Source: Pseudofulvibacter geojedonensis (GTDB lineage: Bacteria > Bacteroidota > Bacteroidia > Flavobacteriales > Flavobacteriaceae). From it: a stretch of DNA of 64,000 nt. The stretch spans positions 1 through 64,000 of the forward strand of contig NZ_JBHTJM010000009.1 in NCBI RefSeq assembly GCF_042675745.1. The letters are read 5' to 3'. Below, one piece after another: positions 16,530-26,395 of the stretch. The position numbers were made by a program, and so were the translations under genes. The notes below the pieces were generated by a model. The model was not told the DNA's origin and did no database searches. It worked only from the letters and a program-made list of their open reading frames with translations. Each line of letters begins with the position of its first letter. Positions within the stretch are counted from its first letter, which is position 1.

Positions 16530-18029
16530 TCACTTTTTAATCATTCTAATTGTAGCTTCCTCTTTAGGTAATTTTACTTTAAGAAAATACACCCCCTTGG
16601 TTAAGTTTTCTGTTTTAAGTTCAACTTTAGAAACATTGACATAATTTTCCTTTTTTATCAATTTCCCTGAAATATTAAGAAACTCTAAACCCACCTTATT
16701 ATACTTCCTTCCTAACTCCAATATTGATAAATAATTGATAGGGTTGGGATGCAAAATTATAGTCTTTTTATAATTATAATCAGTAATACTCAATATGGGA
16801 TTAGTAAAAATTCTAACATGACCAGAATTACTACCATTACCATCATTTCCAAATGCTCCTACTGCCAACGTTATACCGTCTGAATCTAAATCAATAGCTC
16901 CTAAGCTTGCGGAAAAATCTTGAATATTTTCACCTACAATATCGTTCCCTAATTGTGACCATGAGCCACTAATATTCCTGTACACTCTAACCAGTCCTGC
17001 TGCCGAATTAGCTTCAGATGCTCCTGCTGCTAATAAATCACCATTACTATTTATACTAATAGAGCTTCCTAAATAATCTCCACTATTTCCAATAATATCA
17101 TTACCTAATTGAACCCATGCAGTCTCACTAGCATTTAATTCATACGTTTTAACTAATCCTGAATTGGTTCCATTCGCATCATTGCGTCGTACTCCAATTG
17201 CCAAAATAGACCCCAAACTATTTAAACTTATTGAATAACCAAACTCATCTCCTAAATTTACTCCTTCTATACTAGCTCCTAATGATAACCAAGAATTTGT
17301 GTTATTAAGCCTTTTATAAACTCTTACAGCGCCTCTACTAGAGGATAACGATGGCCATCTATGTGCCCCTATTGCTAAAACAGAACCATCTTCACTTAAA
17401 CTTAAAGCGCTTCCAAAATACTCTTGCTCTTGATTACCTTCTATGGTGTATCTATATATCCAGTTACCATTAACTTTTTCATATAGTTTAATATGTCCTT
17501 CTCCATCACTAACGCTAGAAGTTCCAGCTCTTGGAGCTCCAATGACTAATATATTTCCATTTTTACTTAACGAAACAGCATAACCAAAAAAATCACCTTG
17601 AGAGTCTCCATAAAAAGTATTTATTAATAACCAATTACTACCAACTTTTTTAAACAATCTTACTATACCAGCGTTACTTCCATTATCATCATTATAAGGT
17701 GTCCCAACTGCTAAAATTTCTCCATTACCACTTAGGCAAACTGAATAACCAAATCTATCACCAGGATTAGCTCCATTTATATCTTGGCCTATTTGAACCC
17801 AATTTCCACTAGTGTTTTGAAACACCCTTACATGCCCGGAAGCATTTCCGTTTCCATCATTTTCTGGAGCACCAATTGCTAAAATTGATCCGTTAGAACT
17901 TAAACTTACTGCATACCCAGATTCATCTCCAAGATGCTCTCCGTTTATATCATTCCCAGCTTGTGTCCATTGGGCTGAACTTAACAAAGGAATTATCACT
18001 ATTATTTTAAAAATAAAAAGTTTCATCAC
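16530..18029 (-). CDS. Secreted integrin-alpha-like beta-propeller protein with T9SS tail
   Basis: A 499-residue protein with a signal peptide (MMKLFIFKIIVIIPLLSSA). It has about seven repeats of roughly 50 residues with the pattern GDxFGYSVSLSxxGxxLAIGAPxND, related to FG-GAP repeats of integrin-type propellers. A C-terminal sorting domain follows (LHPNPINYLSILEL, ending KGVYFLKVKLPKEEATIRMIKK). It is likely surface-exposed and adhesive. The ND/DGNG stretches could bind calcium. It stands alone on the minus strand, and its 3' end abuts the tRNA relic at 16481-16524. Confidence 0.8.
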   Translation of the reverse strand: MMKLFIFKIIVIIPLLSSAQWTQAGNDINGEHLGDESGYAVSLSSNGSILAIGAPENDGNGNASGHVRVFQNTSGNWVQIGQDINGANPGDRFGYSVCLSGNGEILAVGTPYNDDNGSNAGIVRLFKKVGSNWLLINTFYGDSQGDFFGYAVSLSKNGNILVIGAPRAGTSSVSDGEGHIKLYEKVNGNWIYRYTIEGNQEQEYFGSALSLSEDGSVLAIGAHRWPSLSSSRGAVRVYKRLNNTNSWLSLGASIEGVNLGDEFGYSISLNSLGSILAIGVRRNDANGTNSGLVKTYELNASETAWVQLGNDIIGNSGDYLGSSISINSNGDLLAAGASEANSAAGLVRVYRNISGSWSQLGNDIVGENIQDFSASLGAIDLDSDGITLAVGAFGNDGNGSNSGHVRIFTNPILSITDYNYKKTIILHPNPINYLSILELGRKYNKVGLEFLNISGKLIKKENYVNVSKVELKTENLTKGVYFLKVKLPKEEATIRMIKK

Positions 18030-18086
18030 ATATATCTTTTTAACTCATCTTTCTTTTAGCCGTTAAGATTCTAGCTATTATATAAG

Positions 18087-18569
18087 TTATATATTTAGTA
18101 TTCGTTTTAATATTGCTATTTGCCCATTATGCCAACTTTGGTGTTGAGAGAGTAGTTTTAATGCTTGATATTTAGTCTTTGCAGAAGGGTTTGGCACTTC
18201 TGTAATTTTGTCTAAATCAATCGTATCTATGCTTTTCAAATTTCTAAATGTGGCAGAGCATGTAAATTGAAAAGCGTCTAATAACTCTTTTGCTGAAGGT
18301 TTTTCGCTTTGAAAATCACAAGGATTAGATTTGGGTCCGTAAAATTTAATATAATCTTTTACTTTTTTAGAAAACTCACTATCTGCCCCTGAAATTGATG
18401 CTACTCCATGTAAATAATTTGCTAAAATAATATGACCTATTTGCCAGTTTATATTTGACTTTATAATTTCTGGAGTTTCATTCCACTTTTCAAATGGAAT
18501 ATCTACTATTAACTTCTCAGTTTTTTCTTTTGCCAGATGAATTTGATCTTTAAGCACGATTATTTTCAT
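18087..18569 (-). CDS. DinB/YfiT-like four-helix metalloprotein
   Basis: A 160-residue helical protein of the DinB superfamily. Two conserved metal-ligand positions are visible: H in NINWQIGHII (about residue 47) and the HQSWHNGQIA motif near the C-terminus. Members bind a divalent metal and often act as thiol transferases or detoxifying enzymes, but no substrate can be named. It is a single gene between two secreted-protein genes. Confidence 0.75.
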   Translation of the reverse strand: MKIIVLKDQIHLAKEKTEKLIVDIPFEKWNETPEIIKSNINWQIGHIILANYLHGVASISGADSEFSKKVKDYIKFYGPKSNPCDFQSEKPSAKELLDAFQFTCSATFRNLKSIDTIDLDKITEVPNPSAKTKYQALKLLSQHQSWHNGQIAILKRILNI

Positions 18570-18683
18570 TATGATGATAGTTTATTTTTTTCTAAAAATT
18601 TCCTCAATCACTTTTCTAAAGTAGAATGTTATACTTCCTTATTATTCTTATTTTAATAAAAGGAACATTACTGTTGTTACATT

Positions 18684-19079
18684 TTAATAGGCTTTTGCAA
18701 CTGCCTTGTTAACTATCATTGTTAATTCATTAAAAGCATTTTCTTGAGAAGTTGCTAATAATTTCTGTTTTATCATTTCTGTAAGAACTTCAATAATATT
18801 TCTTCTAATTTTAACACTTTTACCGAAGTAAACATTCATTATTTTGTTTGGGATAATATGATTTATTTTTATAGTATTTTCATTTACAAAAAACATTTTT
18901 ATAGCATGCATATTGCTTTTTCTTAGAACTATACATTCTGCCATCTGACCGTTAACATCTACTCTTTGCTCCCAAACATCATATTCTTTAGAACACTCTA
19001 GAGTAGAAGATTGCACTAACTTTTTTTGCAAATCATTTAGCGATTTATAATCGCTTTTAATCTTGATTGTTTTTTCCAT
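18684..19079 (-). CDS. Unknown 131-residue protein
   Basis: I do not recognise this family. It has no signal peptide or membrane segment. It appears as a two-layer alpha/beta protein: strands around ECIVLRKSNMHAIKMFFVNE and IKINHIIPN, then a helical C-terminus (IIEVLTEMIKQKLLATSQEN). Codon use looks like the neighbours. It could be a small regulator. Both neighbours are on the same strand but separated by more than 70 bp. Confidence 0.6.
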   Translation of the reverse strand: MEKTIKIKSDYKSLNDLQKKLVQSSTLECSKEYDVWEQRVDVNGQMAECIVLRKSNMHAIKMFFVNENTIKINHIIPNKIMNVYFGKSVKIRRNIIEVLTEMIKQKLLATSQENAFNELTMIVNKAVAKAY

Positions 19080-19150
19080 TGAAAGAAGAATTACTTGATA
19101 ATAATATTTTATGCATTTATTAAATAGGTATTGTTATTAACAATACACAA

Positions 19151-20206
19151 TTATCTCACTAAAAACTTTTTACGAATAGTTCCTTTATCAAAGGAGGCGT
19201 TTAGTATGTAAACTCCCGATGCCAAAAAGTTTTTTGAAATAGTATTCTTACTTCCATTTAAGATTCTTACTCCTGCTAAATTATATACAGTATACCCTTG
19301 TAAAATAATAGAATTAGGATGGTTTATTTTAAGTTCATTTGTTGTTGAAACAATAGTAATTTCATCAGCTAATTCAAAATTGTTAACACTTAAAGAAGCA
19401 TCTTCTGTTACGGTATTAAAGCCTGTCCATAACGCACCGGCATCTGTAACATAGGCACCCATAGTACCTAGCGGAATGTGAAGATCTATATTACTTCTGT
19501 TTCCAAAGGTGTCAAAACCACCACCTGTTGTTATATTCGGTGGTGTTATACTTTCTGAAACAACATTAGTTAAAGGATTGCTAATAAAAGCTGCATTTCC
19601 TATACTGGTAACACTATTAGGGATTGTAATATTGGTTAATTGATTTTGCGCAAAAGTATAATTACCTATAGTTATAATACTATTGGGTATAGTAACACTT
19701 GTTAATTGATTATTGTAAAAAGCTGAATACCCTATACTAGTAACACTATTAGGTATAGCAACAGTTGTTAGTTGATTATCGCTAAAAGCTGCTCCACCTA
19801 TACTAGTAACACTATTGGGTATAATAATAGTTGTTAGTTGATTATCGTTAAAAGCTCCATCACTTATGCTTGTAACACTATTAGGGATGGTAACATTTGT
19901 TAATTGATTTTGTGCAAAAGCATAATTTATAATGGAAACTACACTATTTGGTATAGTAATACTTGTTAATTGTTTGTCGTAAAAAGCTATGTTTCCAATA
20001 GCAGTAACAGTATAAGTTATACCATTGTCTGTTACCGTATTTGGGATATTAACTACAGTTCCGCCAGCTGTGTCATAACCAGTAGTTTTAACGGTATTAT
20101 TGGTTGTAGAAGTTACTTGATAAGTTATATAATCTACTGTAAATGTTTGCGAATAGCTTATCAATGATAAACTTAAAGCTAATAAAATGAATAATATTTG
20201 TTTCAT
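19151..20206 (-). CDS. BspA-type leucine-rich-repeat surface protein with T9SS tail
   Basis: A 351-residue protein with a signal peptide (MKQILFILLALSLSLISYS). It has about eight 23-residue LRR_5 repeats of the form IPNSVTSIGxxAFxxNQLTxV. A C-terminal T9SS domain contains VYNLAGVRILNGSKN and ends KGTIRKKFLVR. The repeats are near identical at DNA level (69-bp periodicity from about 19560 to 20000), so copy number could change by slippage or recombination. BspA-like proteins mediate binding to host or matrix proteins; the ligand here is unknown. Confidence 0.85.
   Translation of the reverse strand: MKQILFILLALSLSLISYSQTFTVDYITYQVTSTTNNTVKTTGYDTAGGTVVNIPNTVTDNGITYTVTAIGNIAFYDKQLTSITIPNSVVSIINYAFAQNQLTNVTIPNSVTSISDGAFNDNQLTTIIIPNSVTSIGGAAFSDNQLTTVAIPNSVTSIGYSAFYNNQLTSVTIPNSIITIGNYTFAQNQLTNITIPNSVTSIGNAAFISNPLTNVVSESITPPNITTGGGFDTFGNRSNIDLHIPLGTMGAYVTDAGALWTGFNTVTEDASLSVNNFELADEITIVSTTNELKINHPNSIILQGYTVYNLAGVRILNGSKNTISKNFLASGVYILNASFDKGTIRKKFLVR
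19560..20000 (-). repeat. 69-bp tandem repeats within the LRR gene
   Basis: The TTGATTATC/ACACTATTGGG motif recurs about every 69 bases through the LRR gene, giving about seven units. Each encodes one 23-residue BspA-type repeat. Unit-to-unit differences are mostly in the xx positions of SIGxxAF. Confidence 0.75.
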
Positions 20207-20345
20207 GCTTATTTATATATATGTTATAATTTTTAACAGTAAAAATATATAGCATATATAAAAACCGAAATAACTAGTTAATTTCTGCTATCTCAGAACG
20301 AATAAGCGCTGAATTCCAATAAATATTCGAGTAGAAATAAAATAA

Positions 20346-21083
20346 TTAACTATTATTCCAAGTTAAAAATACATTTAAAAACTGTTCTCTTTTTCTGGAA
20401 GAAACCGGAATTTTTCCACCATTTTTTAAATGAATAATACCCGACTTGTCATATTTATTTATATAATCTAGATTAACTATAAAAGATTGATGCGGACGTA
20501 TAAAATTGTTTTTGAGAAGACGCTCTTCAAACTCTTTAATAGTCTTTGAAACCACATATTTTTTATTATTGGTGCAATAAAAGGTAGTATAACCTTTGTC
20601 AGATTCACAAAACAAGAGTTTATTTAAATCTATAACTTGAAAACTGTCATGCAATGATAAAATTAGCTTAGACTCATCATTACTCCAAACTTGTTTTGCT
20701 ACTTTTAATTGTTGCCTTTGTTCTGTTAATGATAGTTTAGCTACTTTTTCTAATGCTATTTGTAACTCCTCTACATCAACAGGTTTTAAAATATAATCTA
20801 TAGCTCCAATCTTTAAAGCTTTGAGTGCATACTCCTCATAGGCAGTAATAAAAATTATCTTAAATGATAAATTTTCAGTTTGATCTAAAAAATCAAATCC
20901 AGAACCATCAATAAGATTGATATCCAAAAAAACTAATTCTGGTTTACAAGCATGAGTAACAATAACAGCATCTTTTACAGACTCACATTCTCCTATCACA
21001 TCTATTGTGGTCTCTAATGATTGTAACATACTAACCAAGCCTTTTCTTACATATTCTTTATCTTCTATTATTAGTGTTTTCAC
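20346..21083 (-). CDS. LytTR-family response regulator
   Basis: A 245-residue regulator with a receiver domain: acidic residues E7/D8, phosphoacceptor D54 in VFLDINLIDG and lysine in ILKPVD. A C-terminal LytTR DNA-binding domain (about 140-240) has IRPHQSFIVNLDYINKY. It lies 8 bp downstream of the sensor kinase gene and will be its partner. The LytTR domain inserts beta strands into the DNA major groove; targets are unknown. Confidence 0.92.
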   Translation of the reverse strand: MKTLIIEDKEYVRKGLVSMLQSLETTIDVIGECESVKDAVIVTHACKPELVFLDINLIDGSGFDFLDQTENLSFKIIFITAYEEYALKALKIGAIDYILKPVDVEELQIALEKVAKLSLTEQRQQLKVAKQVWSNDESKLILSLHDSFQVIDLNKLLFCESDKGYTTFYCTNNKKYVVSKTIKEFEERLLKNNFIRPHQSFIVNLDYINKYDKSGIIHLKNGGKIPVSSRKREQFLNVFLTWNNS

Positions 21084-21091
21084 TTAACTTA

Positions 21092-23875
21092 TCAATTTAT
21101 TATGATGTAAGGTACTACTAAAGTAGCAATTGTTCCTTGCTCGTTGTATTTTTTTCTATCTTCAAGACTAACAGAACCCTTCATTTTAAAATCCTTAGAA
21201 AGCATTTGCAATCGTTCTGAAGTTATAGCCGTAGATAGTGATTTTTTATATCTATTTTTATTATATTTCAAAGACTCAATCCCAATGCCATTATCTGTAA
21301 CAGTACAAATTAAGTTTTTATTTGAATAGGTAAGTCTAATATCTACAGATCTATCTTTTTGTTGATTTGCAAAAGCATGCTCAATGGCATTCTCAACAAA
21401 AGGTTGAATTAGCATAGGAGGTATTTTAAACAACGATGTATTTACCGTATTGTCTGTAGAAATAGTATAAGAATACATATTACTCTCTAAGTTTTGAAGT
21501 GTTAAATAGTTTTCTATTGCTAAAAGCTCTTCAGATAACAAAACCATTTTATCTCTAGAATTCTCTAAAATAATTCGTAGCAGTTTAGAAAATTTAGATA
21601 TGTATAAAACAGACTTTTTCTCTTCTTTATTTAAAATCATTCCCTGTAATACAGAAAGTGAATTAAAAATAAAATGTGGTGTCATTTGCGAGCGTAAAAG
21701 TTTTTGCTCAATAATAACATTTTGAGTTTTAGATTTTTCAGTCTGTAGTTTTAAATAGAAAAATAAAGTTATTAAAAACAATACAATTATTGTTGCTACT
21801 GAGTAAAACCACCATTCTTTCCAATACGGTTTACTTATTTGAAACTCATATGATATAGTTTTATGTAATTCTTTTTGGTTTAGGCAAGAAGCATTGAAAA
21901 TATAATTCCCTGGAGGTAAGGATGCAAATGTAATTTCTCTATTTTTAGAATAATACCACTTATCATTTAAACCAAGTAATCTGTATTTATAGATTAAATC
22001 ATCTTTAAAAGATACGCCTTCTAAATTAAAAGTAATTCTATTTTGATTGTGTAGTAGTTCTACATTAGATTGATTTAAAATTATAGAATCATTAATTAAC
22101 ACTTCTTTAATTTTTAATCTAGGATTATTAATATAATGCTTGTTTAAAATATTCTTGTGCATTTTTAGGAGCCCTTTACTTGTCCCCAAGAATAAACTAT
22201 CTCCTATTACTTCTAAATCAGTAATCTTATTATTATAACCTATATTCTTAAAAGAAACACCTTCTATAGATCTATGATTATTTAATAATAATATTCTATT
22301 GATTCCTTTATCTGTTATTATCCAAATATTTTCATCATTTTCAAAATGAATTTCTTCTATATTATTACTTAATAAACCATCTTTATTTGTTATTGATTCA
22401 AAATTTCCGTTAGAATATATCACAACTCCATTACCTATAGTAGCTATAAATAATTTATCTTTTTCTCTATCAACTTCTAAATCTTGAATTCTACAATCTA
22501 AAGCTTCATGATTAATTTTTTGAACAGTATCGTTAAATATTTTAAACAACCCTTTTGGTGTTCCAACAAACATTTGATCATTATACATTGAAGCATCTAA
22601 ACATCTATATGGGAGTTTAACTTCTTGAACAGTATCATTTTTCACCTTAATAACTTTCCCTATTGAAGACAAAAGAATCACTCCTTTTTCAGGTTTTGAC
22701 AAGCCTAGAGCATATGTTTTAACATTTGTATTACTTATATTTCTGAATAATTTATTATCTGATATAAAATACAAATCATCATTAGCTCTATCGTATTCAA
22801 CTAAAGAAGGGGTTGGAAGCCTAGATTCATAAATTTTTTTATTTTTTCCACTTTTACTTCTTCTTATAACGTTTCCACTAGCAAAGCCTAAAACTAAATC
22901 ATCATTATTCAGTTTTATCATAGATTGTACTTCTTCACTCCCAATACTTATACAATCTATTTCTGGACTAGCTACATAAAATACTCCAGATTTTAACGTA
23001 CTAAACCAATATCCTCCTTCATGATCTATAAAAAAGCTTGTACATGTCTTTTTCTGTAAAAAACTTTTTTTAATATTCCCTTCCAAATCATAAATAGAAA
23101 CTCCTCCTTCAATAAAGTTTATTGCTATTTTATCATTCCCAACTTTATCAATAGTTATCGGCTTATTTTTAAATTTAGTAAGCTCTATATCTTTTTTATG
23201 CTTATTAATTATAGCCACTTTATTATTATAAAGCATTACAAATACATTCTTACTAAATGAAATATTATCAATAAACCCCTGATCAAGGTTGTAATTAAAA
23301 TTTCCTGTATTATCTATATAACTATACTTATTATCTTTATCTATAGTTACATAAAGTTTTTCATTTTTTTTAGGTAGTATTTTAGGCTTTTTTATTAGCT
23401 TACCTTCATTGGATATTATTATGTTTCCAACAATTTTTTGCCCTGCCAAGTGTAAATTACCTTCTTCATCTAAATAAATGCTTTTTATTATCTGATAAGG
23501 AGATGTAATAACTTCCTCCAATAAATAATTATGCTTATATTCAATAAACTTATCACTCCCCTTCTGAAAATAGAATAACTTATTGGTATGTTTAGTCCAG
23601 CACCAAATTTGATTATTTGTTTGTGGAAAAAAATCAAAAATCACATTACCTGGTACTCCTTGATTCTTTCCATAATTTTTAAATTCATAGCCATTATATT
23701 GTGATAAACCTCGATCGCTTGAAAACCACAAATAACCGTTAATATCATCTTGATATATGTCATATATCTCATTACTTGCCAAACCATCCTTTAAACTAAA
23801 ATTAATATAGTTTTGATTTTGAGAAAAACTATAGTTAATAATGAGCAGTAGAAAAATTATAGATATTTGTTTCAA
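21092..23875 (-). CDS. LytS-type sensor histidine kinase with two-component-regulator propeller
   Basis: This 927-residue membrane kinase has a signal peptide. A long periplasmic sensor of propeller repeats comes first (DIYQDDINGYLWFSSDRGLSQYNG near the N-terminus), then a Y_Y_Y domain and a membrane segment near 685-705. The kinase core has H734 in QMTPHFIFNSLSVLQG (5-TMR-LYT/HisKA_7 type) and a DNGIGIE ATPase box. It fits the pattern of Bacteroidota regulators sensing extracellular glycans or peptides. It is paired with the LytTR regulator downstream; no carbohydrate-uptake genes lie nearby. Confidence 0.9.
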   Translation of the reverse strand: MKQISIIFLLLIINYSFSQNQNYINFSLKDGLASNEIYDIYQDDINGYLWFSSDRGLSQYNGYEFKNYGKNQGVPGNVIFDFFPQTNNQIWCWTKHTNKLFYFQKGSDKFIEYKHNYLLEEVITSPYQIIKSIYLDEEGNLHLAGQKIVGNIIISNEGKLIKKPKILPKKNEKLYVTIDKDNKYSYIDNTGNFNYNLDQGFIDNISFSKNVFVMLYNNKVAIINKHKKDIELTKFKNKPITIDKVGNDKIAINFIEGGVSIYDLEGNIKKSFLQKKTCTSFFIDHEGGYWFSTLKSGVFYVASPEIDCISIGSEEVQSMIKLNNDDLVLGFASGNVIRRSKSGKNKKIYESRLPTPSLVEYDRANDDLYFISDNKLFRNISNTNVKTYALGLSKPEKGVILLSSIGKVIKVKNDTVQEVKLPYRCLDASMYNDQMFVGTPKGLFKIFNDTVQKINHEALDCRIQDLEVDREKDKLFIATIGNGVVIYSNGNFESITNKDGLLSNNIEEIHFENDENIWIITDKGINRILLLNNHRSIEGVSFKNIGYNNKITDLEVIGDSLFLGTSKGLLKMHKNILNKHYINNPRLKIKEVLINDSIILNQSNVELLHNQNRITFNLEGVSFKDDLIYKYRLLGLNDKWYYSKNREITFASLPPGNYIFNASCLNQKELHKTISYEFQISKPYWKEWWFYSVATIIVLFLITLFFYLKLQTEKSKTQNVIIEQKLLRSQMTPHFIFNSLSVLQGMILNKEEKKSVLYISKFSKLLRIILENSRDKMVLLSEELLAIENYLTLQNLESNMYSYTISTDNTVNTSLFKIPPMLIQPFVENAIEHAFANQQKDRSVDIRLTYSNKNLICTVTDNGIGIESLKYNKNRYKKSLSTAITSERLQMLSKDFKMKGSVSLEDRKKYNEQGTIATLVVPYIIIN

Positions 23876-24062
23876 GATCTTTGGTTTTATAGACGAAAGT
23901 AAATTTCTTTATTCAAAGAACGTAAAATATTTATAAACCATATTTATATATTAAACCTATAAGTTTTTTTACAAAAAAAGACTTTAGAACTCAATTCAGA
24001 GAAATGAAAATGTAGAATTCTTTCTTTTTATTATACCTATGTTGTACCTCTAAAGCCATACA

Positions 24063-24090
24063 AGGCTTCAGATTTTTGTGAAGTCTTTTT
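24063..24090. terminator. Hairpin before tRNA tip (site B)
   Basis: GGCTTCA and TGAAGTC pair around GATTTTTG (one G-T pair), followed by TTTTT. Five bases on, the sequence TAGTAGCGG repeats the tRNA tip. The layout matches 63740-63788 and 45545-45593. Confidence 0.65.
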
Positions 24091-24094
24091 ATTA

Positions 24095-24179
24095 CTAGTA
24101 GCGGATAAAATTGAAATATCGAAAAATTACATCGATGATTTTTTAGCAATAATAGATTTCTACAATTATAATTTGTAGC
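24095..24179 (+). repeat. 85-bp direct repeat, copy 2 (site B)
   Basis: CTAGTAGCGG, then ATAAAATTGAAATATCGAAA, ending TAATTTGTAGC. The counterpart is copy 1 at 15394-15477. Here the first bases fit the tRNA tip better (TAGTAGCGG) than in copy 1. It marks the left edge of unit II. Confidence 0.8.
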
Positions 24180-24207
24180 ATAAAGTCTTTAAGTTGCGGA
24201 TTTGTTG

Positions 24208-24440
24208 TTACAATATATATCTATTCTTCTCAAATGTTAAATAATCTGTACTTCCATTACCACCACTAACATCAATTAATTCTATTTTAGTAACAGTATT
24301 AGTAATGAAATCCCAATCATCATTAAGGTCTTCAAACTCATTAGTTAAGTTAAAGTTAATATTGAAGTCTACACTACTTAAACTACTACTATTTGTAATA
24401 CTCCAAATACCATTATATGTTACAGCCCCATTACTTGCTG
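24208..24440 (-). pseudogene. 3' fragment of a surface lipoprotein gene
   Basis: This frame encodes about 75 residues of an extracellular beta-type protein (REWNGTITASNG, then ELIDVSGGNGSTDYLTFEKN), a pattern seen in small Bacteroidota lipoproteins. There is no signal peptide or lipobox; upstream the frame merges with the end of the P-type ATPase gene. The two coding sequences meet near 24440, so a recombination event probably fused the ATPase gene end to a pre-existing lipoprotein gene. I call it a remnant, not an intact gene. Confidence 0.6.
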
Positions 24441-26395
24441 TTATAGTTCCATTCCATTCTCTGTAACCTAACAGCATTCAATATTGCCAATAATGCTACT
24501 CCTACATCTGCAAACACAGCTTCCCACATTGTTGCTAGACCACCTGCTCCCAAAATAAGCACAATTACTTTAACACCAAAAGCTAAAATAATGTTCTGCC
24601 ACACAATTTTGCGAGTAGAACGGCTTATTTTTATGGCTCTAACCACTTTTGAAGGTTGGTCTGTTTGGATGATAATGTCTGCTGTTTCTATTGCTACATC
24701 ACTACCCAAACCACCCATTGCAATACCAACATTACTTGCTGCTAAAACAGGTGCATCGTTAATGCCATCACCTATAAAAGCTACTTTATTTTCAGGGTTT
24801 TTCTTTAAAGATTCAACTTCGTTTAATTTATCTTCTGGCAGTAAACCACCTTTAGCGTTTTCAACATTTAACTCTTTTGCAACTTGCTGGGTAATGGAAT
24901 CCTTGTCACCAGAAAGCATCATAATATTTTTAATACCTACTTTATGTAAATTGGTAATTGTTTCTTTTGCGTCTTCCTTTAGTTCATCTGCTATGACTAC
25001 ATAGCCTGCAAATTGATTCTCGATTGCAACTAACACTATAGATTCTACAATAAATTTTGTTTCAGCTGGAACATCAATATTATTCACAGCCATTAAGGCT
25101 TTATTACCTACTAAAACCGTTTTACCGTTTACAATACCTTTTAATCCTTTTCCTGCAATTTCAGAAACGTCTTTTGCTTCATAGTCATCTTCATTTTCTT
25201 TATACTCCATAATAGCTTTTGCAATAGGATGCGTGGATTGTTCTTCTAGAGCCATTAGGTATTTCATAAATTCGGATTCTTCCCAACCAGTAGACTTGAT
25301 TTCCTTAATTTTGAAAACACCTTTGGTAACTGTTCCTGTTTTATCCATTACCAATGTATTTATCTTGGTCATAGCATCTAAAAAGGAAGCCCCCTTAAAC
25401 AGAACACCATTTTTTGAAGCTGCTCCCAATCCACCGAAATAACCCAAAGGAATAGAAATTACCAACGCACAAGGGCAAGAAACCACCAAGAAAATCAATG
25501 CTCTATACAACCAGTCTCTAAATATATAATCCTCTACAAAAAAGTAAGGTAGGAAAGTAACTCCAATAGCTAAAAACACGACAATTGGTGTATATATGCG
25601 AGCAAACTGTCTAATAAATAATTCTGTTTTAGATTTACGAGCAGTAGCATTTTGAACCAAGTCTAATATTCTGGCAATGGAACTGTCTTCAAACTTTTTA
25701 GTTACTTCAACTTCAATAACACTTTCTAAATTGATACTTCCTGCATATACTTTTGCATCTTTTAAGATAGAATCGGGTTTACTCTCACCAGTTAAAGCAG
25801 CTGTGTTTAACAATGCTTTTTTGGATAATAATATGCCATCTAACGGGATTTTTTCACCTACACGTATTTGGATTTTTTCTCCTATTTCAACATTTTCAGG
25901 TGACACACTTATATAATCATTATCACGAAATACATTGGCTTCTTTAGGTCTTACATCTAATAAAGCTTTAATGTTACCTTTTGCTTTATTTACTGCGGCA
26001 TTTTGAAATAATTCACCAACTGCATAGAATAACATCACAGCAACTCCTTCTGGGTATTCACCTATTATAAATGCTCCAATAGTGGCAATGGACATTAAAA
26101 AGAACTCTGTAAAAACATCTCCTTTTTTAATACTATTCCAACCTTCCTTTACTACTGGAAAACCTACTGGAAAATACGCTATAGTATACCAAATTATTCG
26201 CATCAAACCCTTAAAAAAAGTAGCATCAAAATAATCTAATGCTATACCAGTGATAAGCATAGTAGAACTTATGATTGCAGGAATATAAGCTTTGAAGTTA
26301 TTTGATGAATTACCATGATTATGACCGTCATCGTGGCTATTTAGCTCTTTAGAATCTGTTCTTAAATCTCCTAAATTGACTTTCTTTTTTTTCAT
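24431..26395 (-). CDS. Heavy-metal P1B-type ATPase, Zn/Cd/Co-class
   Basis: A 654-residue metal-exporting ATPase. It has no N-terminal HMA domain but a short His-rich head (HDDGHNHG, residues 21-28). The actuator motif TGES is at 202-205, the membrane metal site CPC at 307-309 (SCPCALVIS), the phosphorylated D351 in DKTGT and a GDGIND hinge. CPC followed by ALVISIP fits the ZntA-like group, which exports Zn, Cd or Pb. The stop is displaced into foreign sequence: the last eight residues (about MEWNYNSK) come from the lipoprotein remnant. It overlaps the DUF3703 gene by 4 bp (ATGA). Confidence 0.9.
   Translation of the reverse strand: MKKKKVNLGDLRTDSKELNSHDDGHNHGNSSNNFKAYIPAIISSTMLITGIALDYFDATFFKGLMRIIWYTIAYFPVGFPVVKEGWNSIKKGDVFTEFFLMSIATIGAFIIGEYPEGVAVMLFYAVGELFQNAAVNKAKGNIKALLDVRPKEANVFRDNDYISVSPENVEIGEKIQIRVGEKIPLDGILLSKKALLNTAALTGESKPDSILKDAKVYAGSINLESVIEVEVTKKFEDSSIARILDLVQNATARKSKTELFIRQFARIYTPIVVFLAIGVTFLPYFFVEDYIFRDWLYRALIFLVVSCPCALVISIPLGYFGGLGAASKNGVLFKGASFLDAMTKINTLVMDKTGTVTKGVFKIKEIKSTGWEESEFMKYLMALEEQSTHPIAKAIMEYKENEDDYEAKDVSEIAGKGLKGIVNGKTVLVGNKALMAVNNIDVPAETKFIVESIVLVAIENQFAGYVVIADELKEDAKETITNLHKVGIKNIMMLSGDKDSITQQVAKELNVENAKGGLLPEDKLNEVESLKKNPENKVAFIGDGINDAPVLAASNVGIAMGGLGSDVAIETADIIIQTDQPSKVVRAIKISRSTRKIVWQNIILAFGVKVIVLILGAGGLATMWEAVFADVGVALLAILNAVRLQRMEWNYNSK

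Larger units (their letters stand above)
15395..24103. mobile_element. Inferred accretion unit I (no recombinase left)
   Basis: The unit is bounded by two tRNA-tip relics with the same 85-bp arm. Content: two cold-shock genes, a small paralogous gene, two secreted repeat proteins, a DinB-like protein, an unknown protein and a LytS/LytTR-type pair. No integrase or mobilisation gene is present, so mobility is inferred only from the flanking repeats. A genomic duplication of the repeat would be an alternative. Confidence 0.4.
23876..24207. other. Intergenic stretch with a tRNA-tip relic
   Basis: No gene is visible. The stretch holds a terminator-like hairpin at 24063-24090 and the tRNA tip (TAGTAGCGG) with copy 2 of the 85-bp repeat. 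The left part (23880-24040) is AT-rich and should carry the promoter of the sensor kinase gene. Confidence 0.6.

Noticed and set aside
19560..20000. CRISPR-like array from regular repeats
   Set aside because: The 69-bp periodicity is explained by the coding LRR repeats; there are no unique spacers between identical repeats and no cas genes.
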